Assembly (NCBI GenBank): GCA_965225895.1
Contig: CBDDBR010000011.1
Coordinates: forward strand, 1,116,001 to 1,180,000
Length of the DNA: 64,000 nucleotides
Reading direction: 5' to 3'
Source: Endobugula sp965225895
GTDB taxonomy: Bacteria; Pseudomonadota; Gammaproteobacteria; Pseudomonadales; Cellvibrionaceae
A program made the translations under genes and the position numbers. Below are positions 17,603 to 27,509 of the stretch, one piece after another (positions within the stretch are counted from its first letter, which is position 1; every line of letters starts with the position of its first letter). Below the pieces are notes generated by a model that was not told the origin of the DNA, ran no database searches, and was given only the letters and a program-made list of their open reading frames with translations.

Positions 17603-20600
17603 CTAATACCCTAACGTTAAATTATCTTTACCGTATTCGTTACGTAATTTTTGTATTAATTCGTCAGCGGGTTGCACTTGCCATGTTTGCCCTAATTTAA
17701 TTTTTGCAGCAGCATCTGCGCGTTCATAATCAATCACTACACTACAACCTTTATGCTCGCTGTCTTCTGCAACACGGTAATGATCCAACAGGCGCATCAA
17801 CTCTCTTGTACAGTTAGATTTAAGATCACAACTTTTCCAATGAAGCGCAATAGTACGTAGTTGCTCTTGCCTTGCCTGCTCTAAAGGAATAATTTTATCC
17901 GCACGCATTTTTAAGCCGCCACTATAATCATCATGACTGACCTGCCCTTCCACAATAAGCAATGCGTCTTTCACTAGCTTATCGCTATATTCTGTATAGG
18001 TATCGGCAAAGACAGCCACTTCCATACGAGCGGTACGATCATCTAGTGTAATAAAACCCATGGTATCGCCGCGTTTGGTTTTCATAACGCGCATGGCAAT
18101 CACCAAACCTGCAATTTTAATTGATTTTTTATCGGCCACTAATTGCGAAATACGTGTAGAGACTAAATGCTTTACTTCTTGTTCGTATTCATCAATGGGG
18201 TGGCCTGTTAAATATAAGCCGATGGTTTCATTTTCACCATTGAGTCGCTCTTTCATTGTCCAACGACGCGTATTATAAAAATCAATGTAAGCATCGCTAT
18301 TATCTTCACATTGCCCAGGTAAACTATCCCCGAACAAATCGACCATACCTGCATTAGCATTTGCTTGCTGTTGTTCTGCCGTTTTAACCGCCTCACTTAA
18401 AGAGGCCATTAACATCGCTCGTGTATGATCTAAATCACGCTCACTATTTTCAGCATCGGGGCCTATCGTATCAAAAGAGCCACTACGTACTAAGGCTTCT
18501 AAGGCACGCTTATTGACCTTACGTGAATCAATACGCGCACAAAAATCAAATACATTTTTAAACGGGCCTTGTTTTCTTGCCTCAAGAATATTATCTACAG
18601 GGCCTTCACCTAAACCTTTAATTGCACCCAAACCATAAATAATATTATTGTCTGTATCTACCGTAAATTGAAATTCACCTTGGTTAACATCAGGCGGTAA
18701 CAAATTCAATTTCATTGAACGGCATTCTTCAACAAAGGTAACAACTTTTTCTGTTTTATCCATATCTGACGACATGGTGGCAGCCATAAATTGTGCGGGG
18801 TAATGCGTTTTTAACCATGCCGTTTGATACGACACAACGGCATAAGCTGCCGAGTGCGATTTGTTAAAACCATAACCCGCAAATTTTTCTACCAAGTCAA
18901 AAATTTTAATAGCTAATTCAGGATCAATACCTTGATCTTTTGCGCCACCTTCAAATACCGCGCGCTGCTTGGCCATTTCTTCAGGTTTTTTCTTACCCAT
19001 TGCACGACGCAACATATCTGCGCCGCCTAGAGTATACCCTGCTAATTCCTGTGCGATTTGCATGACCTGTTCTTGATAAACAATAACGCCATACGTTGGC
19101 CCAAGAATAGGTTTTAGTTTTTCGTGTTGATATTTTGCATCGGGGTATGCCACCTCTGCACGACCGTGCTTACGATTAATAAAGTCATCAACCATGCCCG
19201 ATTGTAATGGTCCAGGACGGAACAACGCGACTAGTGCCGTTAGGTCTTCAATATCATCAGGCTGTAAACGTTTAATTAGATCTTTCATGCCGCGTGACTC
19301 AAGCTGAAAAACAGCGGTGGTCTCTGCGGTTTTTAACATTTTATATGTGGCGGGATCATCTAATGGAATAAAGGCAATGTCTATCGCGGCTTCGCCTGCT
19401 GTTGCCGCGCGACGATTAATCATTTTAACCGCCCAATCAATAATGGTTAAGGTACGCAAACCCAAAAAGTCAAACTTAACCAGCCCCGCAGACTCTACAT
19501 CATTTTTATCGTACTGCGTGACTAAGCCTTTACCGGTTTCATCACAATATAACGGTGAAAAATCTGTTAGTTTGGTGGGCGAAATAACAACACCACCCGC
19601 ATGTTTACCAACATTACGAGTCACACCTTCTAAGCGCAGCGACATTTCCCATATTTCTTGCGCGTCTTCATCATCTTTTAAAAAATCGCGTAACACCTCT
19701 TCTTGATCGTAGGCTTTTTGTAACGTAATTCCTACATCCATAGGTATCATTTTAGAAAGCTTGTCGGCCAAGCCATAAGATTTACCTTGTACACGTGCAA
19801 CATCGCGTACGACCGCTTTCGCCGCCATCGTACCAAAAGTAATAATCTGTGAAACCGCATCTTTACCGTATGTATCCGACACGTATTTAATCACCTGATC
19901 GCGATTATCCATACAGAAATCAATATCGAAATCAGGCATAGATACTCGTTCAGGGTTTAAAAATCGCTCAAACAGCAAATCATATTCAAGAGGATCAAGG
20001 TCAGTAATTTTTTGAGCGTAAGCTACCAAAGAACCTGCACCCGACCCACGACCTGGGCCAACAGGAATATCATGTTCTTTTGCCCACTGAATAAAATCCA
20101 TTACGATTAAAAAATAACCGGGAAACCCCATTTGCATAATAATATCAAGCTCAAATCGCAAACGGTCTAAGTACGGCTGTTTTTTCTCTGTATAGTCGGC
20201 ATCGTTTTTATCCAGTATTGTTTCTAAACGTTCATACAAGCCCTCGTAAGATACCTTTTGAAAAAACACATTTGTTTCTACCATAGGTAAATATTTTTCG
20301 GAGTCCTTGCGTTCTGCCCAGCTGCTTTCCATGGCTTCTTTAGCCGCATGTTCTAAATCAGCATACGGAATGTATTCTGCAAAAAATGGATCGTTTGAGA
20401 AGTTATCTGGAATCGGATAATCCGGTAAATAATAGTTACCTAGCTCAATATCTACGGTACAACGTTTAGCAATTTCAACGGTATTCTCAATCGCTTGTGG
20501 AATATCACTAAACAACTCGATCATTTCTTCTGGTGAACGCAAAAATTGCTGCTCACTGTAACGGTGTTCACGACGAGGATCGTCTAGTGTACGACCTTCA

Positions 20601-21256
20601 CCAATACACACTCTCGATTCGTGAGCTTCAAAGTCATCGGCAGTTAAAAATCGAACATCGTTAGTTGCAACAACAGGCACTTGTTGCTCGGCAGCTAATT
20701 GCACGGCTGCATGTAAATAGTCTTCTTCGTTTTCTCGGCCTGTGCGCTGTAATTCTAAATAAAAGCGCTGGGGAAAATCTTGTTGCCATTGATTTAAAAG
20801 CTGCTTGGCTTCATCAGCATGACCAGAGACTAGAGCGACACCAACATCCCCCTGTCGCCCGCCCGATAAGGCAAGTACGCCTTCATTACATTCAGAAATC
20901 CATTCGCGCTGTATATAGGGAACGCCTAAATATTGCCCTTCTTGGAATGCCTTTGATATTAAAATAATAATATTGCGATAGCCCGTATGGTTCATCGCAA
21001 ATAAGCTGACTAGTGTTGGCTTATCTTCATCACTATTCCCTTTTACCCAAAAATCAGCACCAATAATGGGTTTTACCCCTTTGCCCTGTGCGGCCGTATA
21101 AAATTTAATCAAGCCATAAAAATTGCATACGTCTGTTATGGCCACTGCTGGCATATGCATATCCGCCACCGCAGCCACTAAGGGCTTAATACGCACGGTA
21201 CTATCAACAAGTGAAAATTCAGTATGTAAACGGAGATGAACAAAGGGCTGCGGCAT
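17603..21256 (-). CDS. dnaE: DNA polymerase III alpha subunit DnaE
   Basis: The replicative polymerase. The 1217-residue protein starts with the PHP domain (PQPFVHLRLHTEFSLVDST) and holds catalytic aspartates at D442/D444 in MPDFDIDF. It carries the GPGRGSGAGSLVAY and HAGGVVIS motifs of the palm and fingers, then helix-hairpin-helix and OB-fold regions (IKIAGLVIAMRVMKTKRGDTMGFITLDD). It is somewhat longer than E. coli DnaE (1160). The frame extends 26 codons upstream, but family alignment places the start here. The leader is very AT-rich and lacks a Shine-Dalgarno sequence. No rnhB/lpxB neighbours are seen. Confidence 0.96.
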   Translation of the reverse strand: MPQPFVHLRLHTEFSLVDSTVRIKPLVAAVADMHMPAVAITDVCNFYGLIKFYTAAQGKGVKPIIGADFWVKGNSDEDKPTLVSLFAMNHTGYRNIIILISKAFQEGQYLGVPYIQREWISECNEGVLALSGGRQGDVGVALVSGHADEAKQLLNQWQQDFPQRFYLELQRTGRENEEDYLHAAVQLAAEQQVPVVATNDVRFLTADDFEAHESRVCIGEGRTLDDPRREHRYSEQQFLRSPEEMIELFSDIPQAIENTVEIAKRCTVDIELGNYYLPDYPIPDNFSNDPFFAEYIPYADLEHAAKEAMESSWAERKDSEKYLPMVETNVFFQKVSYEGLYERLETILDKNDADYTEKKQPYLDRLRFELDIIMQMGFPGYFLIVMDFIQWAKEHDIPVGPGRGSGAGSLVAYAQKITDLDPLEYDLLFERFLNPERVSMPDFDIDFCMDNRDQVIKYVSDTYGKDAVSQIITFGTMAAKAVVRDVARVQGKSYGLADKLSKMIPMDVGITLQKAYDQEEVLRDFLKDDEDAQEIWEMSLRLEGVTRNVGKHAGGVVISPTKLTDFSPLYCDETGKGLVTQYDKNDVESAGLVKFDFLGLRTLTIIDWAVKMINRRAATAGEAAIDIAFIPLDDPATYKMLKTAETTAVFQLESRGMKDLIKRLQPDDIEDLTALVALFRPGPLQSGMVDDFINRKHGRAEVAYPDAKYQHEKLKPILGPTYGVIVYQEQVMQIAQELAGYTLGGADMLRRAMGKKKPEEMAKQRAVFEGGAKDQGIDPELAIKIFDLVEKFAGYGFNKSHSAAYAVVSYQTAWLKTHYPAQFMAATMSSDMDKTEKVVTFVEECRSMKLNLLPPDVNQGEFQFTVDTDNNIIYGLGAIKGLGEGPVDNILEARKQGPFKNVFDFCARIDSRKVNKRALEALVRSGSFDTIGPDAENSERDLDHTRAMLMASLSEAVKTAEQQQANANAGMVDLFGDSLPGQCEDNSDAYIDFYNTRRWTMKERLNGENETIGLYLTGHPIDEYEQEVKHLVSTRISQLVADKKSIKIAGLVIAMRVMKTKRGDTMGFITLDDRTARMEVAVFADTYTEYSDKLVKDALLIVEGQVSHDDYSGGLKMRADKIIPLEQARQEQLRTIALHWKSCDLKSNCTRELMRLLDHYRVAEDSEHKGCSVVIDYERADAAAKIKLGQTWQVQPADELIQKLRNEYGKDNLTLGY

Positions 21257-21653
21257 AAATAATATTTTTATAATAATGGATGAACGTAATCTACATGATA
21301 ACCGACTATTGTAACGAAGATGAGAAAAAGACACCTCTATTTAATTAGACTAATGTCGGGTTACATGTATTACTGTAAACCTGTATTTCTATATCCTACA
21401 CGGGCTCAAGTTGACGCGATGCCCTAAAACAGTGATGATAAGCCCCGTAGAGCACTAAAATAACCAATAAACACATAGCAACACCGCAAACGTATCGTCA
21501 AAATATAATTAACGGGATAAAAAACAAACAAAACACTCAATGATTCAGTATTACGTGCCAGTGCAAAGAGATTGGCACCTATTTTGTATCCATTAGTTTT
21601 ATGTCATTACTTGTAACCTATTTTTACAATAATTACTTTTACGGAGAAACACT
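21257..21653. other. 397-bp divergent intergenic region between dnaE and aapJ
   Basis: No gene is visible. It should hold the dnaE promoter (leftward) and the aapJ promoter (rightward). The only specific element I can point to is the sigma-54-like site at 21573-21588, preceded by an inverted repeat GTGCCA (21555-21560) / TGGCAC (21573-21578). Confidence 0.6.
21573..21588 (+). promoter_or_regulatory. Possible sigma-54 promoter of the aapJQMP operon
   Basis: TGGCACCTATTTTGTA has a perfect -24 TGGCAC element and a -12 element (TTGT) one base off TTGC, at exact spacing. Predicted start is about 55 bases before aapJ. Nitrogen-regulated amino-acid transporters often use RpoN with NtrC (known), so the site is plausible but not strong. 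Confidence 0.4.
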
Positions 21654-22664
21654 ATGAAGAAAATTGCATCCATCATCGCAGGTAGCTTAGCGGTTGTCGC
21701 TTTAGGCGCCCAAGCAGGTACCTTAGAAGATGTACAAAAGCGTGGTTCACTCACCTGTGGTGTGAATACAGGTCTTGCAGGATTTTCTCAAAAGGATGAG
21801 AAAGGTGTATGGAGTGGCATTGATGTGGATGTTTGCCGTGCTGTAGCTGCCGCTGTATTAGGCGATGCCAATAAAGTGCAATACAAGCCTCTCACATCAA
21901 AAGAGCGCTTTACCGCCCTACAATCGGGTGAAATTGACATGTTATCCCGTAATACAACATGGACTCATACCCGCGATACATCACTAGGGATGAATTTTGC
22001 AGGCGTCACCTATTACGATGGCCAAGGCTTTATGGTCTCTAAAAAACTAGGTGTAAAAAGTGCTGCAGAACTGGATGGTGCAGCCGTGTGCATTATTGCT
22101 GGCACAACAACCGAACTTAACCTTGCCGATTACTTTCGTGCAAATAACATGAGCTACAAAGCCGTCACATTTGATACCGCAGACCAAACGCGTGCAGGTT
22201 TTGAAAGCGGCCGCTGTGATATGCTCACCTCGGATCAGTCCACTTTATACGCATTACGCATTGGCTTAAAAGACCCTTCAAGCGCTATCGTATTACCTGA
22301 GATTATTTCAAAAGAGCCATTAGGTCCTGTGGTTCGTCAAGGAGACGATGCATGGTTTAATATTGTTCGCTGGTCGTTAATGGCAATGATTGAAGCTGAG
22401 TTTTTAGGTATTAATGCTGCAAATGCAGACACACTGAAAAAGACAGGTTCACCAGCACAAAAACGTCTACTGGGTACAGAAGGCGATGCGGGTGCAAAAC
22501 TAGGAATTTCTGCTAACTGGTCATACGATATTGTTAAACAAGTGGGTAATTACTCGGATATTTTTGAACGTAATGTAGGTAAAGGTTCACCACTCAATAT
22601 TTCTCGTGGCATTAATGCACAGTGGAATAAAGGCGGTATTTTATACTCTGCACCGATTCGTTAA
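21654..22664 (+). CDS. aapJ: General L-amino acid ABC transporter, periplasmic binding protein AapJ
   Basis: The 336-residue product has a signal peptide (MKKIASIIAGSLAVVALGAQA), then the family-3 solute-binding fold with GTLEDVQKRGSLTCGVNTGLAGFS, WSGIDVDVCRAVAAAVLGD, LTSKERFTALQSGEIDML and GRCDMLTSDQSTLYALR. Its length and N-terminal block match the AapJ/BztA group, which captures a broad range of L-amino acids. Strong GGAGAAACACT ribosome binding site. First gene of aapJQMP. Confidence 0.93.
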   Translation: MKKIASIIAGSLAVVALGAQAGTLEDVQKRGSLTCGVNTGLAGFSQKDEKGVWSGIDVDVCRAVAAAVLGDANKVQYKPLTSKERFTALQSGEIDMLSRNTTWTHTRDTSLGMNFAGVTYYDGQGFMVSKKLGVKSAAELDGAAVCIIAGTTTELNLADYFRANNMSYKAVTFDTADQTRAGFESGRCDMLTSDQSTLYALRIGLKDPSSAIVLPEIISKEPLGPVVRQGDDAWFNIVRWSLMAMIEAEFLGINAANADTLKKTGSPAQKRLLGTEGDAGAKLGISANWSYDIVKQVGNYSDIFERNVGKGSPLNISRGINAQWNKGGILYSAPIR

Positions 22665-22673
22665 ATCAATAAT

Positions 22674-22701
22674 AAAAAGGGCTATACACATAGCCCTTTT
22701 T
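22674..22701 (+). terminator. Intercistronic hairpin after aapJ
   Basis: AAAAAGGGCTA (22674-22684) and TAGCCCTTTTT (22691-22701) form an 11-bp stem with loop TACACA and a T-run. Such a partial terminator after the binding-protein gene would leave aapJ more abundant than the downstream permeases, a common design in ABC operons. Confidence 0.8.
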
Positions 22702-22815
22702 ACTTTTACCCTACAATGTAATTAGGATTCTTTTTTAATAAATTTCATAAAAAAAACAATATTTACCGACCACACAATTTATTAACTGTATTATTTACTT
22801 AAAAAGTGACGCTAT

Positions 22816-24015
22816 ATGTCAAAACCCTCGACCAGCAAAATGACTACCCCACCAAAGTCATCACCTTCTTTTTTTAATAATCCAAAAAACCGCTCTATCA
22901 TTTACCAACTATTATTATTGCTGGGTTTAGGCTATTTTTTTTATACCATTGTGACAAACACGTTAAACAATATGGAAGCACGTGGAATTAAAAGTGGATA
23001 TGCTTTTTTATCAACCACCGCTGGCTTTGATATTTTAATGTCGCTCATTCCCTACGATGCTACTCACACTTATTTACGTACATTTTTTGCTGGCTTACTA
23101 AATACAGTTCTCGTATCAGCTATTTCTATTGTTTTATGTACTCTACTCGGTTTTATTATGGGGATCGCTCATTTTTCTAAAAACTGGATTATTCAACGGC
23201 TAGCAGTTATCTATGTAGAAACCTTTCGTAATATTCCGTTATTACTGCAGGTATTTTTTTGGTATTTTGCCGTATTAGCCACCTTACCTAGCGCGCGCGA
23301 AAGCTTACATATTGGCGAAGTCATTTTTTTGAATGTACGTGGCTTATTTTTTCCTGCCTTAGTTGGTGAAACAGGCTCGGGGATTGTTTATGGCACACTT
23401 GCTATCGCAGTGGCTATTATTATTTTTTTACGCCGCTGGGCAAAACAAAGGCAAGCACTTACTGGCAAACAATTTTCATTATTGTATATTAGCCTTGGCT
23501 TATTATTCGGTTTACCATTTTTGGCAACACTTGCCACAGGCTTCCCATTCACATGGGATTTACCTGCACTGAAAGGCTTTAACTTTCGTGGTGGCATTAC
23601 TGTTATTCCAGAGCTTATGGCACTAGCAACAGCCTTATCGGTTTATACGGGTGCATTTATTGCCGAAGCAGTACGTGCAGGCATTCAGTCTGTTCCTCAT
23701 GGACAAACAGAAGCCGCAAGAAGTATTGGATTACCCGAAAAACGCATTATGTCACTGATTATAGTGCCGCAAGCCATGCGCGTTATTGTGCCCTTGTTAA
23801 ATAGTGAGTATCAAAGCTTAGTAAAAAACTCGACCCTATCAACTGCAATTGGCTATCCAGGATTATTCAGTGTATTTGCAGGCACTGCACTTAACCAAAC
23901 AGGCCAAGCGATTGAAATTATCTTTATGACAATGGCCGTTTACTTTTTTGTTAACATGGTCATTTCATTCATTATGAACCGTTTTAATGACAGCGTTTCA
24001 CTGAGTGAAAGGTAA
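22816..24015 (+). CDS. aapQ: Amino-acid ABC transporter permease AapQ
   Basis: A 399-residue inner-membrane permease of the HisM type. It has several hydrophobic spans, a long N-terminal extension typical of AapQ/BztB, and the EAA loop (GQTEAARSIGLPEKRIMSLIIVPQAMRVIVPLLNSEY) that contacts the ATPase. FRNIPLLLQVFFWYF is the diagnostic HisMQ transmembrane motif. It pairs with AapM. Confidence 0.93.
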   Translation: MSKPSTSKMTTPPKSSPSFFNNPKNRSIIYQLLLLLGLGYFFYTIVTNTLNNMEARGIKSGYAFLSTTAGFDILMSLIPYDATHTYLRTFFAGLLNTVLVSAISIVLCTLLGFIMGIAHFSKNWIIQRLAVIYVETFRNIPLLLQVFFWYFAVLATLPSARESLHIGEVIFLNVRGLFFPALVGETGSGIVYGTLAIAVAIIIFLRRWAKQRQALTGKQFSLLYISLGLLFGLPFLATLATGFPFTWDLPALKGFNFRGGITVIPELMALATALSVYTGAFIAEAVRAGIQSVPHGQTEAARSIGLPEKRIMSLIIVPQAMRVIVPLLNSEYQSLVKNSTLSTAIGYPGLFSVFAGTALNQTGQAIEIIFMTMAVYFFVNMVISFIMNRFNDSVSLSER

Positions 24016-24022
24016 TCGTACT

Positions 24023-25123
24023 ATGAAAATATTTACCCCCCTACCTGCCAAGCCTGCCCCTGTAGAAACCATGGGTATTATTCATTGGATGCGAGAAAAC
24101 TTATTCTCTTCACCATTAAACTCTATTGCGACAGTAAGTATTTCACTATTACTGCTATCGTTTTTACCCGCATTATTTGATTGGCTATTTTTTTCGGCCA
24201 ATTGGGTTGGCACCAGCCAAGATGACTGTACAAAAGACGGGGCTTGCTGGGTTTTTATTCGCGCATGGTCTCAGCAATTTTTTTATGGCAGCTATCTCGA
24301 TGGCGAATTATGGCGTGTTAATTTATGTTTAATCAGTTTAGTTACCGTAATAAGTGCCCAGTTTTTTTTACCTGTACACCTTCGTAACCGTGTTGGTATT
24401 CCTTTATTTTTATTATTGCCCTTTCTATGTATTTTACTATTAGACGGTCGACTTTTTGGCCTAAGCTATGTGCGTACAGATTTATGGGGCGGCTTTACAT
24501 TAAATATTTTAATGGCTGCTGCAAGTATTATTGTTGCGTTTCCCTTAAGCTATTTATGGGCTTTAGGCCGCCGATCAGATATGCCGTTAATACGTAATAT
24601 ATGCATACTATTTATTGAGTTTTTTCGTGGCGCACCTATATTAGCCTTGTTTTTTATGGGCTCTGTGATGCTGCCTCTATTTTTTCCTGAGGGTGTTACT
24701 ATTGATAAGTTAGTGCGCGTTTGGATTATTTTAATTTTATTTATGGCAGGCTACATGGCCGAAGTGTTTCGTGGCGGATTACAAGCGATACCACAAGGCC
24801 AATACGAAGCCGCTGATTCGCTTGGCTTGGGTTACTGGCAAAAAAACCTACTGATTATTTTGCCGCAAACAATAAAAATTGCTCTACCCAATATTTTAGC
24901 CACATTTGTTATGGTGTTTAAAAACACCACATTCTTATTAATTATTGGTATTTCAGAAGTATTAAATACAGCACAAAGTGCACTAACCAACTCTTACTGG
25001 CTAGGCGGACACGCTCCCGAAGCCTATTTATTTGTAGGCTTACTCTTTTGGGTATGCTGTTTTAGCATGTCGATGATAAGCAACTCTATTGAACGTAAAC
25101 TTGATACTGGCCATAAACGCTAA
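24023..25123 (+). CDS. aapM: Amino-acid ABC transporter permease AapM
   Basis: The second membrane subunit, 366 residues. It has the FFRGAPILALFFMGSVMLPLF motif and an EAA loop (GQYEAADSLGLGYWQKNLLIILPQTIKIALPN). The N-terminal region has extra hydrophobic spans, as in AapM/BztC. The ATG used here lies seven bases after the aapQ stop with AAAGG upstream; an in-frame GTG six codons earlier has no ribosome binding site. Confidence 0.93.
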   Translation: MKIFTPLPAKPAPVETMGIIHWMRENLFSSPLNSIATVSISLLLLSFLPALFDWLFFSANWVGTSQDDCTKDGACWVFIRAWSQQFFYGSYLDGELWRVNLCLISLVTVISAQFFLPVHLRNRVGIPLFLLLPFLCILLLDGRLFGLSYVRTDLWGGFTLNILMAAASIIVAFPLSYLWALGRRSDMPLIRNICILFIEFFRGAPILALFFMGSVMLPLFFPEGVTIDKLVRVWIILILFMAGYMAEVFRGGLQAIPQGQYEAADSLGLGYWQKNLLIILPQTIKIALPNILATFVMVFKNTTFLLIIGISEVLNTAQSALTNSYWLGGHAPEAYLFVGLLFWVCCFSMSMISNSIERKLDTGHKR

Positions 25124-25133
25124 AGGATCTATT

Positions 25134-25910
25134 GTGACTACCCTATCCTCTCAAGATAATACCCGTGATAATAATGACATTATTACCATTACCGATGTGA
25201 ACAAATGGTATGGTAATTTTCACGTATTAAAAGATATTAATTTAACGGTAAAAAAAGGGGAACGTATTGTTATTTGCGGGCCTTCTGGTTCAGGCAAGTC
25301 GACAATGATTCGTTGTATTAATCGCTTAGAAGAATTTCAACAAGGCTCGTTGGTTGTTGATGGTATTGAGATGATTGACGATGTAAAAAACATTGAAACC
25401 ATTCGCCGTGAAGTAGGCATGGTATTTCAACATTTCAATTTATTTCCTCACCTAAGTATTCTCGACAATTTAACGCTAGGGCCAATTTGGGTACAAAAAA
25501 AGCCCAAAGATGAAGCCGAAGCCATTGCTATGAAATATTTAGAGCGGGTTAAAATTCCTGATCAAGCGCTTAAATTTCCTGGGCAGTTATCTGGCGGACA
25601 ACAACAGCGAGTCGCTATTGCGCGTTCACTGTGTATGGCACCTAAGATTATGCTATTTGATGAACCCACATCTGCATTAGATCCAGAAATGATCAAAGAA
25701 GTACTTGATGTGATGATCGAACTTGCCGATGAAGAAGGCATGACCATGCTGTGTGTTACCCACGAAATGGGGTTTGCAAAAACGGTTGCTGATCGGGTTA
25801 TATTTATGGATGGTGGCGAAATAGTTGAACAAAATACGCCTGAGCGTTTCTTTGATCAACCAGAAACCGACCGTTTACAATTATTTTTAAGCCAAATACT
25901 GTCAGGCTAA
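25134..25910 (+). CDS. aapP: Amino-acid ABC transporter ATP-binding protein AapP
   Basis: The ATPase subunit, 258 residues, with Walker A GPSGSGKST, Q-loop VFQHFNLFPHLS, signature LSGGQQQRVAIARSL, Walker B IMLFDEPTSALDP and switch His in CVTHEMGFA. Translation most likely starts at the GTG at 25134 (AAAGGA upstream at good spacing, ten bases after the aapM stop). Its 3' end overlaps the converging glycosylase gene by nine bases. Confidence 0.94.
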   Translation: MTTLSSQDNTRDNNDIITITDVNKWYGNFHVLKDINLTVKKGERIVICGPSGSGKSTMIRCINRLEEFQQGSLVVDGIEMIDDVKNIETIRREVGMVFQHFNLFPHLSILDNLTLGPIWVQKKPKDEAEAIAMKYLERVKIPDQALKFPGQLSGGQQQRVAIARSLCMAPKIMLFDEPTSALDPEMIKEVLDVMIELADEEGMTMLCVTHEMGFAKTVADRVIFMDGGEIVEQNTPERFFDQPETDRLQLFLSQILSG

Positions 25911-26483
25911 TACATCCTTTACCCGTTGCTGTAATTCAGGAACTACCTCTGCCTCAAACCACGGATTATTCTTTAACCAGCGATTATTTCTAGGGCTAGG
26001 ATGCGGTAAAGGGATGACATTAGGCCACGTCTTTTGCCAATGAGCTACTGCCTGCGTCACTGTCATTTTTTGCGTATGAGGTAAATGATAATCTAAGGCA
26101 TAGCGCCCTATCACTACCGTCAATTTCACCTGCTGTAACTGCTGTAATACTTTTTCTCGCCACGTATCAATGCACTCACGTCGTGGCGGTAAATCTCCCG
26201 ATGTGCCAGTACCCGGATAACAAAACCCCATGGGTACAATGGCAATTTTTTTGTCATCATAAAAAGTATCACAATCAACCCCCAACCAATCACGTAAACG
26301 GTCGCCACTGGGATCATTAAATGGGATACCCGTTTCATGCACGCGACGACCCGGTGCCTGCCCCACTAATAAGATCGAAGAATCACTCGAAAACTGTATA
26401 ACAGGCCGAATACCATGTGGAAGATCCGTACACACCGCACACTGTTGAATCGCATTCTTTAATACTATATCACCGCTATTCAT
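25902..26483 (-). CDS. Uracil-DNA glycosylase superfamily protein, Fe-S (family 4/5-like)
   Basis: The 193-residue protein has motif 1 GQAPG (41-45, continuing RRVHETGIPFNDPSGDRLRDWL) and motif 3 HPSPRN (161-166). Both are typical of the UDG fold that excises uracil or damaged bases. C15/C18 near the N-terminus and C88/C104 (16 apart) occupy positions like those of the four [4Fe-4S] ligands of family 4 enzymes; the cluster assignment is my inference. The start follows GAGAG; an ATG four codons earlier lacks a ribosome binding site. Confidence 0.82.
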   Translation of the reverse strand: MNSGDIVLKNAIQQCAVCTDLPHGIRPVIQFSSDSSILLVGQAPGRRVHETGIPFNDPSGDRLRDWLGVDCDTFYDDKKIAIVPMGFCYPGTGTSGDLPPRRECIDTWREKVLQQLQQVKLTVVIGRYALDYHLPHTQKMTVTQAVAHWQKTWPNVIPLPHPSPRNNRWLKNNPWFEAEVVPELQQRVKDVLA

Positions 26484-26548
26484 AGCTGCTCTCATGCGTG
26501 AGGATAATGGATGCAGACGCTTTTATTAAGGCGCCATGCTACATTGAT

Positions 26549-27430
26549 TTATCTATTTCTTTGCACAATGCCCATCATTTTATACGTGAGTAATGCGGCA
26601 GCAAAATCATAGGCATGAAAGCCATTGATCGGCGCAAACTCCATAATATCAAAACCCACAATATTGCGTTGCTTCGCAATACTTTCAAATAAATTTAGGG
26701 TTTGGTACCAGCCTAAACCGCCCGGTACAGGTGTTCCCGTTGATGGAAAAACCGATGGATCCATACCATCAACATCGAGTGTAAAAAATACATTTTCAGG
26801 AAAATCATCAGGCAAGGTAATACTCTGGCAATTTTGCGGCACAATCTCGTCACCATCCATAAAATGCACACCAAACTCTTCACGTGTTTGCATTTCTTCT
26901 TCACAAAAAGCGCGCACCCCTAGCTGATATAACGGCACACCCTGCTCTACAATACGCTTCATTACTGATGCATGGCTATACAGATTATCTTCATAAGCGT
27001 GGCGCAAGTCCGCATGGGCATCAATTTGAACAACGCCAATATCCTTCATTCCTGCGTCTAAAAACCCTTTAATCACTCCCCATGTTACCGAATGTTCGCC
27101 GCCTAGCAGCACTGGCATTTTTCCCTGTGATAATGTGAGCTTAGTGGCTTCGGAAATCTTATTGATCACCTCTTCCCCTTCACCAAAACAATCCACCACA
27201 GGCGCGGTATAAATACCTAAATCGGCAGGTCTGCTTTTACCATCCCATACTTCTAACTGATCCGATGCCTGCAAAATAGCCGAAGGCCCAAAACACGTGC
27301 CGCCACCATAAGAAACACTGCCTTCGTACGGTACAGGAATCACATGAAAAAACGCCTCTTCAGGCTTTGCTTGATCAATTTCGGAATGAAGAAAATGGGG
27401 GTATGGTAAAGGGGTATGTTGTTCACTCAT
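26549..27430 (-). CDS. speB: Agmatinase SpeB (ureohydrolase family)
   Basis: Hydrolyses agmatine to putrescine and urea. The 293-residue product carries the binuclear manganese motifs GGEHSVTWG, DAHADLR and TLDVDGMDPSVFPSTGTPVPGG, typical of agmatinase/arginase enzymes. Agmatinase rather than arginase is inferred from speA 6 kb away in the same orientation. The ATG chosen (MSEQH) is preferred over a GTG 11 codons earlier; neither has a strong ribosome binding site. Confidence 0.9.
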   Translation of the reverse strand: MSEQHTPLPYPHFLHSEIDQAKPEEAFFHVIPVPYEGSVSYGGGTCFGPSAILQASDQLEVWDGKSRPADLGIYTAPVVDCFGEGEEVINKISEATKLTLSQGKMPVLLGGEHSVTWGVIKGFLDAGMKDIGVVQIDAHADLRHAYEDNLYSHASVMKRIVEQGVPLYQLGVRAFCEEEMQTREEFGVHFMDGDEIVPQNCQSITLPDDFPENVFFTLDVDGMDPSVFPSTGTPVPGGLGWYQTLNLFESIAKQRNIVGFDIMEFAPINGFHAYDFAAALLTYKMMGIVQRNR

Positions 27431-27509
27431 ATTTGTATCGCTATGTATTAAATTTGTATTCACTATTATCGTATTTTACGTATATCTTTGATCGGGTGTT
27501 AGCGCAGGT

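Noticed and set aside
20665..20967. Open frame antisense to dnaE
   Set aside because: A shadow of a strongly conserved coding region with no start signal. The same applies to other antisense frames in dnaE, guaB, der and bamB.
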